From the NCBI GenBank assembly GCA_963971225.1, contig OZ020268.1, forward strand, positions 53,680,404 to 53,744,403: DNA of 64,000 nucleotides, written 5' to 3'. Shown here piece by piece: positions 11,135 through 25,900 of the stretch; within the stretch, counting starts at the first letter, position 1; every line of letters begins with the position of its first letter. Under the pieces are notes generated by a model, which did no database searches, had not been told where the DNA came from, and worked only from the letters and a program-made list of their open reading frames with translations. Position numbers and translations under genes: made by a program. This DNA is from Melieria omissa. Lineage: Eukaryota; Arthropoda; Insecta; Diptera; Ulidiidae.

Positions 11135-11607
11135 AAAAATTGCAAGATAAATGCGCTATTAAAGCCTGCATACAATACTTGATTATAGTTAGTAAATAAT
11201 GTACACATCCCCATCGGCTTCCTGCTTATGTTACTTCTTACTTTTAATTGGTCGCCTTATAAGTGAAAGTTTATATAAATATACAGCCCTGTTCCAGAAT
11301 CCGAATCGGATCGGAAATGGATTTGATTCCAACTGTCGGTGTTCTACATTCCGATTATCGGAAATATTTTCCGATGCAACCCTGTTCTCAAATCCGATTA
11401 AGTTCGAACGAATTTTGATCGGGAGTTTGGTGTTCTGCATTCCGATTATCGGAAATTTTTGTCGAAAATAATCCGCTAAACAAAAAGCTGGTGGAATTGA
11501 AATCGGAAAGCAACAAAACTAAAACAAATAACGAAAATGTAACCAAATAAATGAAATGTCGTGTTAAATAAAACAAATAAATTAATTTTTAATCACGGGA
11601 AAGCATG

Positions 11608-11775
11608 AGACTGCTGACCAGAGCAAAATGCTCTTGGATTTTATGGAAGAGAATGCGGACGTCGCGAAAGGTTTCTGCAAAGGCAGAATTTAAAAATTCA
11701 TGGGAGCAGTCGCTGAACGGGCAAGGACCACCAACAAAAAGTGTAACGGGGTGGAAAAAGGTGAGAAGTAAATTA
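11608..11775 (+). pseudogene. Harbinger Myb/SANT-like protein fragment, frameshifted
   Basis: One frame reads MLLDFMEENADVAKGFCKGR and then stops; a second frame continues with FKNSWEQ and GQGPPTKSVTGWKKV. Together they match the N-terminal trihelix/Myb-like domain of the accessory protein that works with Harbinger transposases. A frameshift near 11683-11690 and a missing remainder mark it as dead. Confidence 0.65.
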
Positions 11776-11805
11776 AATCAATTCATTTTGTAAAATTTTC
11801 TTCAA

Positions 11806-12096
11806 TCATAGACCTGAGTTGATTGGAAAAGTGAAGTAAGAAGGAAGCTGGAAGGAAGCTTTAGCGACCGGCGGTGGACCTTTTAAGAAGCACACACTTT
11901 CCGAAATGGAAAAGGCCTTTTCTACCGATCGTTGATAGCCTTCTTCGCCAAATAATTGCAAAGCCGTCGCCAATTTCAATTCTGGCGGAATGGAGCATTG
12001 CCGAAGACAAGGTTTCACTTCGGTCAAGATCATGTTGAATGCTGCTTTGTTAAGGCGGTACTGAGCAATAAACCTTAAATAGGAAATTTTGAACAT
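11806..12096 (-). pseudogene. Harbinger (HARBI1-like) transposase N-terminal fragment
   Basis: The minus-strand frame has YRLNKAAFNMIL, then IPPELKLATALQLF and EGYQRSVEKAFSIS, the pattern of the region upstream of the DDE nuclease in Harbinger transposases. About 75 residues remain. The catalytic acidic residues are absent, and the last part of the frame is unrelated sequence. Confidence 0.7.
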
Positions 12097-12461
12097 AACT
12101 GAAATGACTTGTACTAGTTATGAAGAATCTGGCAATTCCATCGGATTGCTGTGGTCTCGCAAAGTTCTGCGCTTTACTTTTTTAACGGCGGACTACTCGT
12201 TCTCAAGCAATACTGCCAATAAAATAACCCAACTCATTAAATAAAATAAAAAATCTTACAAAGTTATACAATTTCCTTTTTCATTTGAACATTAAAAGCA
12301 AACAGCTGATTGAAGGTTTGTTAATTTGCTAACAATCGGATTCGAAATAAACTTCTAATGTGACAATTCCGCTCGGATTGCAGAACACCTCTTCAAATCG
12401 GAATCGGATTTAATTTCGATTCAAATACGATTCCGACTCGGATTCTGGAACAGGGCTGATA

Positions 12462-13396
12462 ATCTTTTTGTGGAACAAAATTCATAGTTGACATAGTTGA
12501 CGCTGACACAACGTTGGATTGCAGCTATGCGCTCGTGAGGCACTTTGGTCGTTGTGTTGTTACTTTGATGGGTTTGATTATTGATGATTATTGCCAATGT
12601 CAACTTTTTAAAATCGCTTTTCAAATGCATGCCCACGAAATTTCATTCAGCCTCCCACAAAAAAACGACTCAGCAGAAGAACAAAATACACACAAATCAT
12701 AACTTCCGTTCAATATAATTTTTTTATTATATTTTTCGACACGTTCTATTTATTAATTTTATTTGCGCTTAATGTAGAGTTTTTGTGTAATTCATATTTA
12801 AATATTAAATTTATTTTATACTTTTTTATATAATTTAGATCATTTCAGTAACGCATTTAGGCGCACAGAAGATCTGTGGTCATGAATTCAAACGAAACCT
12901 TTCCTGATTAAAAAATAATAATAACTGTTTGCAGCATTTGTAGTACAATATTTCAGTAGTTTTATGGTTTCAATAGTTTCTTTCAGCTGCTTTGCATATC
13001 TTTGTGTATTATTTTGTTTATTTCCTATAGTTATAAATAAAACATACGAACTAGTAAGTGATGGTTTCTAATTTACAAAATATTTTATATAAATATTTAG
13101 GGATTTCAGTTCACATTAATGAGAAGTAAATGAACAATTGTTTCGAACTAAATGTGCAAATGCGCTTTTGCTCGTTTGCAGCCCAAACCGCACTTTCAGC
13201 ATACTGCCTACAGTTTTAGTTTAATTGTAATTTGTGTGTGTGTATGTGTCTCTACATTCATAGTTGCTACGCTGTCACAGTAATTGTAAGCGGCATGTTT
13301 TTTGATTAGTTTTTACATTTAAAATTCTATACAGCATTAATATTAGATGCTTACAACTCTGATAGTATTTTTTTCTTTACTTGCATTTAGATATTT
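12462..13396. other. AT-rich spacer downstream of sno
   Basis: No gene recognised. Mostly A/T with a short GT-rich stretch near 13230. Part of it may belong to the 3' UTR of sno if a distal poly(A) site is used. Confidence 0.4.
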
Positions 13397-13406
13397 TTTA
13401 TTTATT
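13397..13406 (-). terminator. candidate poly(A) signal of sno
   Basis: Two overlapping AATAAA hexamers on the minus strand, about 525 bp after the sno stop codon. No closer canonical hexamer was seen, so the 3' UTR is probably at least half a kilobase. Confidence 0.35.
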
Positions 13407-13930
13407 CTTTAAATATATTATGATAATTAATTGTAATTATAATAGAATTATATTAAATATTATAAAAACAAAAAGTCCATCAATAAGCGTTTTCATTTGT
13501 TGGTAAACAAAAATGTTTTGTAGTTGCAAGTTTAACTCAAGCATGGAAAAATTTAATTGAAATTCAAACGAAATCAATGGAATCTTCAAAGGCATAAACA
13601 GCGCATCTCGGCTAAAAGTCCACAAACTTATGTGCGGACATATGTAGTAACATAACAATTGGTAAAAAAGAAAGTATGAAATTTTCATATTTCCTTGAAT
13701 TTCTTCAATTTTTTGTCTGCAAAGTAACAAAAGTTTGAAACTTCTGTGCTTGTTTCTTCACAGTCAAATCTGGCAACTACGCACTATAAACTACAAGTTA
13801 AAGGAATTTGAAGAGAGTTTAACTAAACGAAACAAAATGATTCATAAAATAAGCAAATGACTTGAGCCTTTTGTTCGGCACTGACCTGCTGCACTCGCAA
13901 CCACTTTATCATCGCCACGGTTGTCTGCAT

Positions 13931-16900
13931 TTAGAAATTCACTTCTTCGATTTTTTCCGCATCGGATTTGAGATCTTGCAGCAGCATTTCGTGGCATGAT
14001 TTCGGTATGAGAGTGCCGACAATCTTCTCGCCTTCGGTGGTTTTCATGCGTATCACTTGCATTTTGTTGTTGGCATTGCGCATGGACAGCACCTGCTCCA
14101 CACGCGTCCACACCGACAACACTGAACCGGCCAGAACGTAATAGAGGCGTTGACGCAGGCCCACCTACAGCAGAAAAATATTGTTAAACATTTTTTCTTA
14201 GATTATATTAAACAAACTAGCTGACCCGGCAAACTTCGTCTCGCACAACATTTGAATTAATTGAAATATAACGCTACCTGTTCTGGTCTAAACCTGAACT
14301 GACTCAAGACGAATCCAACAAAAAAACGCGTGCAAATCGGACGGTCCCTTTGAGTATGATGCCGTAACTCACATACAGCCACTTTCTTCTATATATATAT
14401 ATATATATATTTAAGTTATATGGGCGGTGTCACGCCCCCTTGTTCAATACCCGAACCATCCCGTCTGTCGGAAGGGAAAATGGTAGATTCGTACTTAGTT
14501 TCATTGCTGTGCAACTTATAGTTCTGTGGAATATTTGGGTCACAAAAAATGTTCCACGCCCCCTTGTTCAATACCCGCACCATTCCCTCTGTCGAAAGAT
14601 ATAAATAATTGGTAGGTTCGTACTTAGCTTCATTGCTGAGCGACTTATAGTTCAACGAAATATTTGGGTCGCAACAAATTTGCGACGCGCCTTGTCCAAC
14701 GTCCATAAAATCTTACCAGTAGAATGGCACATCTATGGAATGACGCTATACTAAATTTCAGTATTGTACGACTTACAATTTCGTGGGTGGTGCCACGCCC
14801 CCTTTTCCAATATCCGCACTATTCCCTCTATCGACGGACATGACTAAATAGTAAGTTCGCAGTGAATTTAATTGATGTGTGACTTATGGTTCAAACGTGA
14901 TCGTCTGAAAATTTTCAGAAATCACGGTCAAAAATGACACGGATTTTCCGACTTTTCCAATAGATTTTCCGAAATTTTCTTTTCGCACGAACCTGAACTG
15001 ACTTAATACGAATCCAACAAAAAAAACCCCATGAAAATCGGCCGGTCCGTTTGAGCGTGATGCGATTACACACATACTGCCACTTTCTTTTATATATATA
15101 GAAGAAGAAGATTATTGAACTGCTACTGACCTCGCACTCATTGCCCACGCTGACATTGCGACAATTGCCATTCCAGTACGCATGCGAACATGTATTGACC
15201 GACGCGTCATACTGTTGCGACCAGTGCTGTTCGGCCTCTTCGCGTGACACTTTCTTGTATTTCTTCTCGATTTCTGCGAGCGTTTCGTGACGCACTTGCA
15301 GTCCCGTATTGGGCCGATATATTTGGAACATGATGTCGCGCTTGCTGGGACTTTTCTCCTTCTTCTTCTGGCTGACCTGTTGCTGTGTCTGCGGTGTCTC
15401 GATTTCCACAGCCAGCACTGCAGTGCGTTTGTTGTTGCGCACCTGATGCGACAAATAGAAGCCCTCGTAGTCATTCAACAAATCGCCATATCTACATGAG
15501 GGGAATATGTGTTGAGTTGAGGTGGCAAGTTTGCTGTATTTTTTGAAATTCAAAGTGGTTTCTTGCTTGTGCTACGCTCATCCTTGAACGCTGTGGCAGC
15601 CGGAATACGTTACTACTACTCACTTGTCAATTGCCTCCTGCCAGATCATGCCACGCTCAACGCGTACCGTATGCAGCTCGGTCGGCGCTTTGCCGGTGGC
15701 GTGTTTGCGTATGAAACGGACCAGCTTGACGCGCGTCACATTCTCGCCAGCAGCACCCAAGTCTGAAAGATGTTAGGAAAAGCATGTATTAAAGATTTGT
15801 CTGAATTAAAAGGTTGCAAAATCTTTATATTTCATTCTACGCACCCAAAATGCCCAAATCGAAACGTCCGCCACGTTTGGCCTGATTAATAATCGCCGAC
15901 AGTGTATCGGTAAAGTATTTGAAGAGCCTATTCTGCAGCTCGACCGGCATGCCCAGTATGCGATTAAGGAATTTCGAAATGTTATTGTAGTCCTTGTCCA
16001 GACTCAGCACACCCGGCGACGCTTCGCTGTTCACAATGATGCCCACGCCCACCAGTGCGCCAGCTATGTCTTTGAAAAATTCGCCCTTGTAATCGTTGGG
16101 TGGCGGCACCAGCGGCGATTCGTAGCCCATTATCGTCTTCATCACCGTCTCGAGTGCTGTCCGGCCATACTTGTTGTCGATATTGAATTGCGATAGATCG
16201 CGCGTCTCGGTAGCGCGTCGATCGCCATGCGTGAGTGCACCCAGCGATTCGAGACGTTTGGCCACAGTCGAAGCGAAACGCCGTTCGCCGGCCAAGTCGG
16301 AAATCAGAAAGATATACTCGGGCGCATTCACCTGATTCGAGCGATGCGTGCGTCCAAATTGCTGTATGGCACGATCGGCGGACCACGGCAGTTCGAGCGT
16401 GATATGTACGCGTCGTCGCTGGTTGCGTACGCGCCGATCGCTCTGCAGCGAGATACCGCTGGAGGCAGCCTCCGATATGATGGCCACATCTTTTTCACCG
16501 TCCATGAAGCGTTGTTTTTCGGTAATGTTCAACGTCTCCAGCGGCACGTCTTGCTCCGAGCGCGATTCGTACTGTATGGAGCCGTCGTCCGACTGTACCA
16601 CGCGCCCCTTGCGGCCAGTCATTTCGGCAACATTCTCCGGGCCGCCTAATTCGTCAATCAGCTGATCAAGCGTATTCGGTGGCAGACGATCGCCCAAATG
16701 TTCAATTTTGCGCAAAAGCTCCTCCTTCATGCTGCAGGCACGCTCGATAGCGTCTTTGGGCGGTGGGCCATAGTTCAGTTTGATGCCATTGACACCGATC
16801 TGTGTGACGGTGCCCTTCAGTTCCTGCTTCTTCTGTAGCAGATCTTGGATCTTGTCCTGTGTGCTAAGCGGACCTAAATGGAAACAAACAAAGCATTTTA

Positions 16901-19900
16901 TTTTCGCTCGAAGTTTTTTTCCTCACACCAACCTTTTCGCTTTGGTGCAACGACGCTTGTAGCACCTGCGTTATTAATGGATCCAACGGCAGCGGCACCA
17001 CCACTACTCGCAACTGTTGTTGTTGTTGTTGTTGTTGTCGTTGACGCCGCTGCCGTACCGGCCTCCTTTGATTTGGCCTTCTTTTTCTTCTTCTTAGAAC
17101 GCGAGTTCACCCACGGATCATTGTCGCTGTCTGAACCGCTGAAGAACGGATTGAAATCTGACGATTCACAGCTATCGGAATGTGCAGCCACCTCAGACTC
17201 CTCCTCAGACTCCGAATGGGACATTTTGAAATCGGTATCATCCGATTCGTTTTGCGAATCATCGTCAGAGTCGTTCCACGTGCTGGTGCGCGATTTCTTC
17301 GCTGCGCGCGACTCTTGGCGTGATGACTTGCGCTTGCTGGCGCCGGTTGCCGTGGAAGACGACGATGAGGCTTCTTCTTTAATGGTCGTGTGCATCTTGC
17401 CGCCCGTCACCTGTTCAATGATGGACTGCAGCGGCGTCTTTTTCTCCTCCATGCCAATGCCCAGGCCGAGTATGCGATTGATACGATTGCGATCCGGCGC
17501 AGGGAAATGTTTCTCAACCAGCGATTGAAATACACCTCTGAAAACAAAAAAATAGCGTTAGAATATATGTTATAGGAAGTTAATGGCAATTAAATGCTCA
17601 CTTGGCGGTGGACACGAAATCAGTCAGTTCTCCATCGTCTCTCTCCAGTTGTTCCAAAGTGCGCGCCTCGCCCGTCGACTGTAGGCCAATAACAACGCAT
17701 TTGCCGTATTTGATTGCCTCACGCGCCACCTGCACAGCATGATTCACTTTGGCCGCTATGCAGAGATACTTAAAGAAGCGCTGATGCGACGACCAAAACT
17801 GGCCCCACATTGTTTTCTTCATACGACTTTCGGCGTCAATTAGCTCGGCGGCTTCGGTGAACTTTTGCATAGCCTCAACCCACTATAAAAATTACAAATT
17901 TTAATTAGGTGATTACAATTTTACTACAAGTAATTTAAATTCCAATAAAAAGTGTATTGCGTAATCATTTTATGGCATATTTGATTTTACCGAATGATCA
18001 TTACTATTTTAAAACTAATGTTTTAAACATTCACCTACCAATTCAACTGACTGATCGTAGATCCTGCGAAACTCCTTCGATAGCGGCACCTCTTCAATTT
18101 TGAATGTTACTCCGTGAAAGCTCAGCTGTCGCGCGATGTACATGCCACGCAGTTTCATATCCATGGCGACAATTTCCATAGCACCAACGCCTCTGCGCAA
18201 TTAAGCCAGTTATAAGCAAATTTTTAACTTAATGCGGACCTCAACTTACCGCTTCTCCACTGCCGTAATGAAGTCATTGAATGCTGGAAATGCTGTACCC
18301 TGACCCCACAAGCCCAAACGCACCATGTAAGCCATATTTTTGGGCTCCGAAGCGCCTGTGGCAGATGCGTACACCACTCGTGCTCGAGGCAGTTTATTCT
18401 GCAATTCCAACACGGTTTGACCAGTCTTGGTGGGCTTGCCCGAACCCACTGGGCATAGATTTTTCGCCTTGTGACACTCGTCGAATATGATGAGTCCATC
18501 AAAGTCCTCGCCACACCACTGCAGCAACTGCTTCAAGCGCGACTTGTATTTGCCAGTCTTATTGTTCGATTCGCCAATCAGTGCCGAGTACGTGCTGAAG
18601 ATGACGCCACGTTTGCAGTTGTTATTCACATCAGACGATATTTTGGCGTATTTGAACTGAGTAATGTAAGAAGACATTAAAGACATGAATTGAACAATGT
18701 GACAGATAATATTGCACACACCTTATTTAAAGCATGCACTTCAATTTTGCCAGCGCCAATGTCAGACAAATCGCGTTCAGCATCGTACTTCAAGTCATTG
18801 GAGACGGAGATCCAAAGCGCTTTCTTGCGACCCTTCAGGTAGTTCTCGTGTATGATGCCGGCAATGGTGCGACCCTTGCCAACACCAGCACCATCACCTG
18901 AACAAACATATCAACTTGAAGTGACTGACGCAACAATAGTTATTCAAGTTGGCTATTACCAATGAGAAAGCCAGCACGACTGCCATCTGGCAGCAGGTGA
19001 TCGTGCGCTTGCGAGGCGTATGTAATAGACTCCAGCTGCAGAGCGCTCAACTGGCCGCTGTTAATGATCTCTGAGGGTATGGATAGTTTATAGTAGACAT
19101 CACAGGGTTCCACCGAAGACAACGAGGCCGTTTCCACTACAGGATCGGGATGCTTTTTGCCCAGTTTCACTAAAGATTCAAAAAGACAATCAATTAGAAT
19201 TATGTCATGTAGAAGGAAATATCAAACGCTCACATTTGGCCGGCCAATATTCGGCATATGTCTCGGCCACGCCCATCTCTTCGTAGTCCACCTCTTCCTC
19301 CTCCTGTGACACTACCTGTGTGGGCATCTGAAAAGTCAACCAAATGCGCTCATAATAAATGTACATTAAATTTGCTTCAAAGCGAATCACTCACCTTCAT
19401 GGGCTGCACAAAGAGCTGCGACAGCAGTTGGTTTGGAATGCCGCTGGTTAGAAACGATGGATTGGCTGCAACCAACGCTTGGATTTTCTGCAGCATTAAA
19501 GCGTTGAGTTTGGCTTGCGGACTCATGCCGCTGGCACCGCCAACACCGCCACCCGCTGGCGCCATGGAATTGGCGGGCATGCTGGGCGCTGCAGAGGGCG
19601 CCGAATCGAAACCAAAACCCATGCTCACTACAAGGAAGAGACGTACAAAAAATGCCAGAAAGAAGTAGTGTGACGAGACATAAAAACCATAAAGAAAACA
19701 GCAGATGAAACTAATATTTAAGCTACAACACAAATAGAAATATTTGAAAAAATACAAATGTTACACACGCAAATCAAAACTAAGAAGAGGCAAACTGCAC
19801 ATAACTCGCATCAAGTACAACCAAGTTTAGTTAACATGTTATGGTCGGTGTGGTTGTTGTTGTTGTTCTTTTTGTTTTTGATAGTGGGGTTAATAAACTG

Positions 19901-22900
19901 CTGGGCGTAATGAGTAATTGCTGGTTAATGTTTTTGAATGTTTTAGTGTCGCTTTGTTTGAACGTTGCTTTCGTTTTTCAAGTATCTAAGTGGACTGAAT
20001 AATTGTAGAAATCAATAAATCTGAAGGTGTTGGCTGATTGCTGTCGGGTACTTAAGAAATAAGTAATGAACTTGAAAGTAAATCAACTGGAAAGCTTAAC
20101 ATGTTTGTGCAGCGATTAGTGGATTAATGGTTATTTATATTAGACGTTTTTAATTGTGCAATTAATCGATGGCTAAACATTATTAACTACTTTTTAATCA
20201 TTAGCATTAGTTTTTATTTCACTTAGAATTTTTTTTAAGTATTAGAATTCACAATTGAAACAAAGTTGAAATAAGTTGCAACCAACTTATTGGTAGCAAT
20301 ATTCACTATTGTTGATTAATTAAATTTTTATTATTTTATTCAAAGAATTTAAATCTTAATATTTATTAGACCTTTTGCAATTAATCGATGGTTTAATCAT
20401 TAGCTTCAAATTTAATTTCAATTATAATTTTTTTTTTAAGTAATAGATTTTCATAATTGAAATTAGTTGTGACTAATTTATTGGTAGCATTATAAATTAT
20501 AGTCGATTAATTCAAATTTTAATATTTTTAAATTCAAAGATTTTAAATCTTAATTTCTATAAGACTTTTTGCAATTAATCAATAAATTAATCATTAGCAT
20601 AAAATTTAATTTCAATTATAATTATTTTTAATAAAAGATTCTCATAATTGAAACAAAGTTGAAATTAGTTGTAACTGATTAATTGGTAGCATAATTTTAC
20701 AATTTAAAATTTTTACTAAAGAATTTGAACGTTAATTTTTATTAGACTGTTTGCAAATAATCAATGGTTAATGATTATGCATTAGTTTTAATTGCACTTA
20801 CAATTTTTTAAATAATAGAATTTATAATTGAAACAAAGTTGAAATTAGTTGTATCTAATTTATTTATTTATGATTTATTAATTAGCATCAAATTAAATTT
20901 CAATTCAAATTTTTTTAAGTACTAGATTTTCATAATTGAAACAAAGTAGAAATTAGTTGTAACTAATTTATTGGCAGCATTATTGATTATAGTTGATTAA
21001 TTCAACATTTAATATTTTTATATTCAAAGAATTTGTATCTTAATTAAACTTTTAAACCGTATGTTTATAAATGTATTACAATTACAATTATAAATTTATT
21101 TTGTCTCAAATAAGTATTCAACCACAATTCAGTTTATATTCAATCATAAGCATCCAACCAATTTTAAACACCTCACAATTATGATCAGTACGACTAAGCA
21201 AACAAGCGCATCTCATTGAATCAACTAATCACTGCACAATTAAATCAACAAAACTATTTATAGAAAATCTCAAACATTGTATTATTTCTACCTGTACAGT
21301 TTATTTTTTGTGTGTATTTGATATGTTTGTATTTAAATGTAATGCTATTTAGTAGTAAACGCTTACAATAATCTAAAAGATACTGGCACAACAACAAAAA
21401 ATGCATGTTAAGTTGAGTATAGAAAGAAGACGCGTTCTTTGTTACCAACATTACTCGACTTACTCTGCGCCAATAAAGACGCTGCCATATTGAGATTTGA
21501 ACTTGCTTGATAGTAGCCACCGCCACTGCCGCCGCCCCCACCAGTACCGCTGCCGACACTGCCACCGGCCGCTGCGGCTGCGGCTGCATTGGTTATGGTG
21601 GCAGTGGGCAGTCCGAGGCTGCCACCGATACCAACGCCGCCGCCAACCGGCATTTGGCCGGCATTGGCTGCCGCATAGGCGGCCATATTCATGATTTGAC
21701 TGGCATTGAAGGGCAGCGAGGGCAGGCCGGCATAGCCCGCTGCCACTGCGGCGGCCGCTGCTGCTGCAGCCGAACTGCTCGGATAGGCAGACATTCCAAC
21801 GGCTTTAGATTGTTTGAAGGGATTTGGAGGAATGAATTCATTGCGATTTGATTTGATTTTGAATTTTTTTCATGGTTTGATTTGATTTGGTTAGTAAGTG
21901 AGAGCGTGTAAGAGAATTGAAAAAGAAGACGTTACTTTAACCTTTTCGCTAGCTAAATGCTTTTAAAATATTTTAGTTGTTTTTATAATATTTTGTAATG
22001 GTTTGTTAATAAACAATTGAAATGGGCTAAATGTTGTGTGTGGGCGGAAGCAAATTGTTCATAGTTTACCTGCTGGCGTTGTGCTCTTTTTCGGCATGTT
22101 GTTGTTGTTGGCAATAGTGCTGCTAGTTATTGTGGCACTGCCGGTATTGTGCGACTGATTGCTGACTAGTAAGGAATTGTTGTTGATGCTGCTAATGTTG
22201 TTGTTTTTGTGTATGTTGTTTTTGGCGTATGTAACAGCTGTTTGTAAATCGCGTCCACCGCCTGAAGGAGTAAATAAAATTTTAAAATATGAATTAAAAA
22301 TAAACAAAATTTTTATTTATTAATCTATCACATAAAATATTGAAACTCTTCTTATTTTATGAAAATGTAAATTAAAAAAAATCACAAATTTGTGAGTGCA
22401 TTTCTTTTTGTTTCATTCTTTCTATTCCACCGATTCGCAACAACTGCCTACAAAAATATCTCTCCTCATACCCCCATTCGCTTCACTGCAACGAAGCATC
22501 TTTACTCACAACAAACCAATTTCTCAACAAACAAAAATTCTCACAATTCTACATACAACCAAACGCCAACGAAGAGCGCACACAAAAAATAGAAACATTT
22601 ATATATAAAGAGTAGATTTTTTCCTACACGTGCTGTGGAATCATATGATTTGAAAAGCTGTGTTGTACATTTATTTACATACTTCCGCCACTCCCTCTCA
22701 CCAACCCTCCCACCAACCGCCGGTGGCAAACACATTTTGTTTGCTCCCTTGTGGAACACTTAGGTGCCGATTTCATGCTAATTTTTTTGTGCGCTCTCTT
22801 GCATTTTTATTTCCGCAGTTGGTCACTCTCTCGTTCTCTGCGTAGATGAAAACAATTTGCAAATAAAAACAAAATGCTCAAAGACACGCATAGCCGATAG

Positions 22901-25900
22901 ATAATGAAACCGAGGCAAAAGCACAATTTAGTTTTATTTTCTACGACAAATTTTGCAAAGGTGGCTCACATGTTTTGGCAACAAGTCTGAACGCTGTGAC
23001 GACAATGTTGTCTGCGACAATAGCGACAGCAACAACAACAACCACGACCACAATGTGGGCCTTAGTGACAAGCAAATGCAAATAGCAATTTGTATGATTT
23101 ATACAAAATGGGGTTTAAGATTGTTTGCGATATGTGATATTGGTTGAGTTAGAGTTGGATCCGCATAATTAATACGAAAGCAAGCAAGCGCTGGCAGTAT
23201 TTTTTTTAACTTAATTTATTCATAGCACAAAGCACAGCTTATTTGTTAGAATATTGAAAAAAATAAGGATGCATAATTATTATTATTATTTGCGAATTAA
23301 GGAAATTTCTTTTTCTTCTTGTTGCTTAAATGAGACTACAAGCATTTTGACTCCAAATCGACATTTATTATCAAGGACCTCTTTGGTAACGGTACCAACT
23401 AATGAAACCCACATTTCTGTAAATCAAATGGGATTAGATTTAGTTATCAAGCACTGACTGTTTGAACCATTGCGTCCCTTACTGAACTATTGGCTCATGA
23501 CTTATTATTGGAAAAATTTATGTTATTCTAAGTTATCCAACAAGCCTTTAATTGTCCTTAGATCTATGCCAGGGAGTTCCCTTGTGTGATTATATCCCGT
23601 TCTAAGGCTACCCCCATAATGCCCTGAACACATTGATAACAGCAACGACACGACCACATTGGTCAAAATATTAAAAAACAGAACATTTCTATGGAGATGA
23701 TTATTTAGACGGCAGCACAGCTACACGACCACTGTCCACGGTTGTTGCTGATGTCAGCACTTATGCCCAGAACACATTGAAAACTGCAGCAACACACACA
23801 CCTATCAGAATATATAAACACAACATTCCTATGTAGACGGTTATTTAGACGACTAAACGATCTCCGATCACAGTGGTTGCTCCCGCCAATCTTGAAACTA
23901 TTTCTAGGATATTCACAAACAATAAAGATAAATGATTGGCACTACGGCCTTAAAACAGATGCTTTTGCTAGCGTTCTACTTACTTTTTCTGGGTGTTTTG
24001 AGCAGCAATTAGAAATTGTTTAGTATTTCAGTTGAAATTTAATATTTTTGTAAATTACTACACATTGCTTTTTGTTTTGAATTAATCATAGAACAATAAA
24101 ATGAATATAGACAAATACTTTAGAACAAAAGTGCGTAATGATCCCCAATCTTGTATAGAATTGTAAGACATTTTCTCAGTTTATGCCCAATTTGGCACCA
24201 AATTGAACAAAATTTAATTGCTATTAGCGCTAAACTGGAAATTAATTGAGCTAGATTCACCATTCAAACCTGTTTTGTGCTGTTATCGATAAACAATTTC
24301 ATTCACAACTGACAGAACCAAAACAAAAGTGAGAAATTGATAGCAGCGAAAGACGTTTGTTAACATTTGTTTGCTTTTAAATTTCGTTTATAAATTTTCT
24401 GCATTTTCGAAAACAAAACGAACAACAAAACGAAAACATGTTTGATAACATTTTCGATAGCAGCAGCTAAATTGAGATGTAATCTAAATTGAGGTGTGTG
24501 AACAGCAAAAGTGATAAACTTAAATTAAGCACTAAATTGCCTCAATGTAAAATGTAAATTGCCTGACTGAACGGAACATTGCAAGAGTTTGTTGCCGTTT
24601 TCATTGTAATCAAGCAGTTGGCTACATGACGTCCGTTGAAGGAACAGCCATCTTGTAGTTGTGTGGCTCTGTGGTTATTGTCATTAATGTATTCGAGCCA
24701 CAAATCGAAAATTTAGATTTTTTTCAAAAAGAATGTAAAGATTAGCGATACAAGTTTTGAAGAACTAACTCGTGAACACTTGACATGAACCGACCAATGT
24801 CGCAAGTGTTGTAAAAAGTACAAAAAAAAAGCAGAAAAGGGCTTGATTTTCGTTTCAAATTAGAAGAAATAAGCACACAATGAAGAAAGACAGAGAATAC
24901 TGCTGCTAAAAAAGTAAATTTTAAGAATGGTTTTAGTAGCCTTAAACAATCTCAATCCCAATGTTGTACAGTTGTGCTTAAGTGAGGTTTTCAACAGAAA
25001 GCTGCCACTCCAACCTAACCTAACCTCAATAAATTAAATATACAAATTTGCAAATGAACTCTTAAATGTATGGGATCGTCTGAAGGGCGTTCCTTGTGGA
25101 ACGTTTACATTTCCGGAAGAAGAAAGCATGCCAACTGAAATACAAATTCATACAATCACTTCGCTTGTTGCTGGCTGCTCTCTCTCAACCATTGAGTTCT
25201 AGCTGCCGTTGTTGTATCAAAGAAATAGCATCGACGACAGCGCGTCGACTGTGAACACGAGCACATGGTCAGCCGACAAGGTTTTTTGTTGTCGCTGCTG
25301 CTTTTTCTATTTATTTTTATGGCCATTCTCATGACGCTTTTTTCGTTGACGTTGTTTGCAATTAAAGCAAGCAGCATTTTTATGAGAGCAAAACCGTGAG
25401 AGTGTAAGAGAGAAAGTGCCACAAAATGCCACAGCAGCACGTGGTTTTTATTATTATTTTTTATATATAAACAGAGATTTCAGCCGGCTGTTTTGATCAC
25501 ATTTTGCAATGTCAGAAAATTAATAGCGACAACAAAACAGCTGAGACATTAGAACAAAACGTGCCCGTACCTAAAAGCGCTTAAGCTTCGATTTATCAAT
25601 TGATACGAGGGAGGGAGGGAGGGAGGTACATTTTCATGAAAAGTGAATTACATGAATGATGTGTAATAAATTGTTGTGTTCAATTGGTGGAATACAGCAA
25701 ACAAAAGTGGAACAGATCAATAATTGAATAGACAAATGGGGAAATGGTGCATAATCACAGCAATAAAAGCTTGACAAATGTATAGAAAATTATTTAAAAT
25801 TAAAATAATAAATAATAAATAAATAATAAATAATTTCTAGTAAAATATTAAATACATAAATTTATAATTAGTTTAAAATAAAATAAAAAAAATTAAATTA

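Larger units (their letters stand above)
11281..12461. mobile_element. decayed PIF/Harbinger DNA transposon, 1175 bp
   Basis: The body is 11284-12458. The ends are inverted repeats starting CAGCCCTGTTCCAGAATCCG with 24 of the first 25 bases matching, flanked by a 3-bp direct repeat ATA (11281-11283, 12459-12461). Subterminal TTCCGATTATCGGAA words repeat at about 11350 and 11440. Inside, relics of the two usual Harbinger genes face each other: a Myb/SANT-like DNA-binding protein on plus and the N-terminal part of the nuclease on minus. Both are broken, so the copy is dead. Confidence 0.85.

Noticed and set aside
16227..17528. Long plus-strand frames opposite sno exons 12 and 13
   Set aside because: They are shadows of the sno coding strand, which is GC-rich there.
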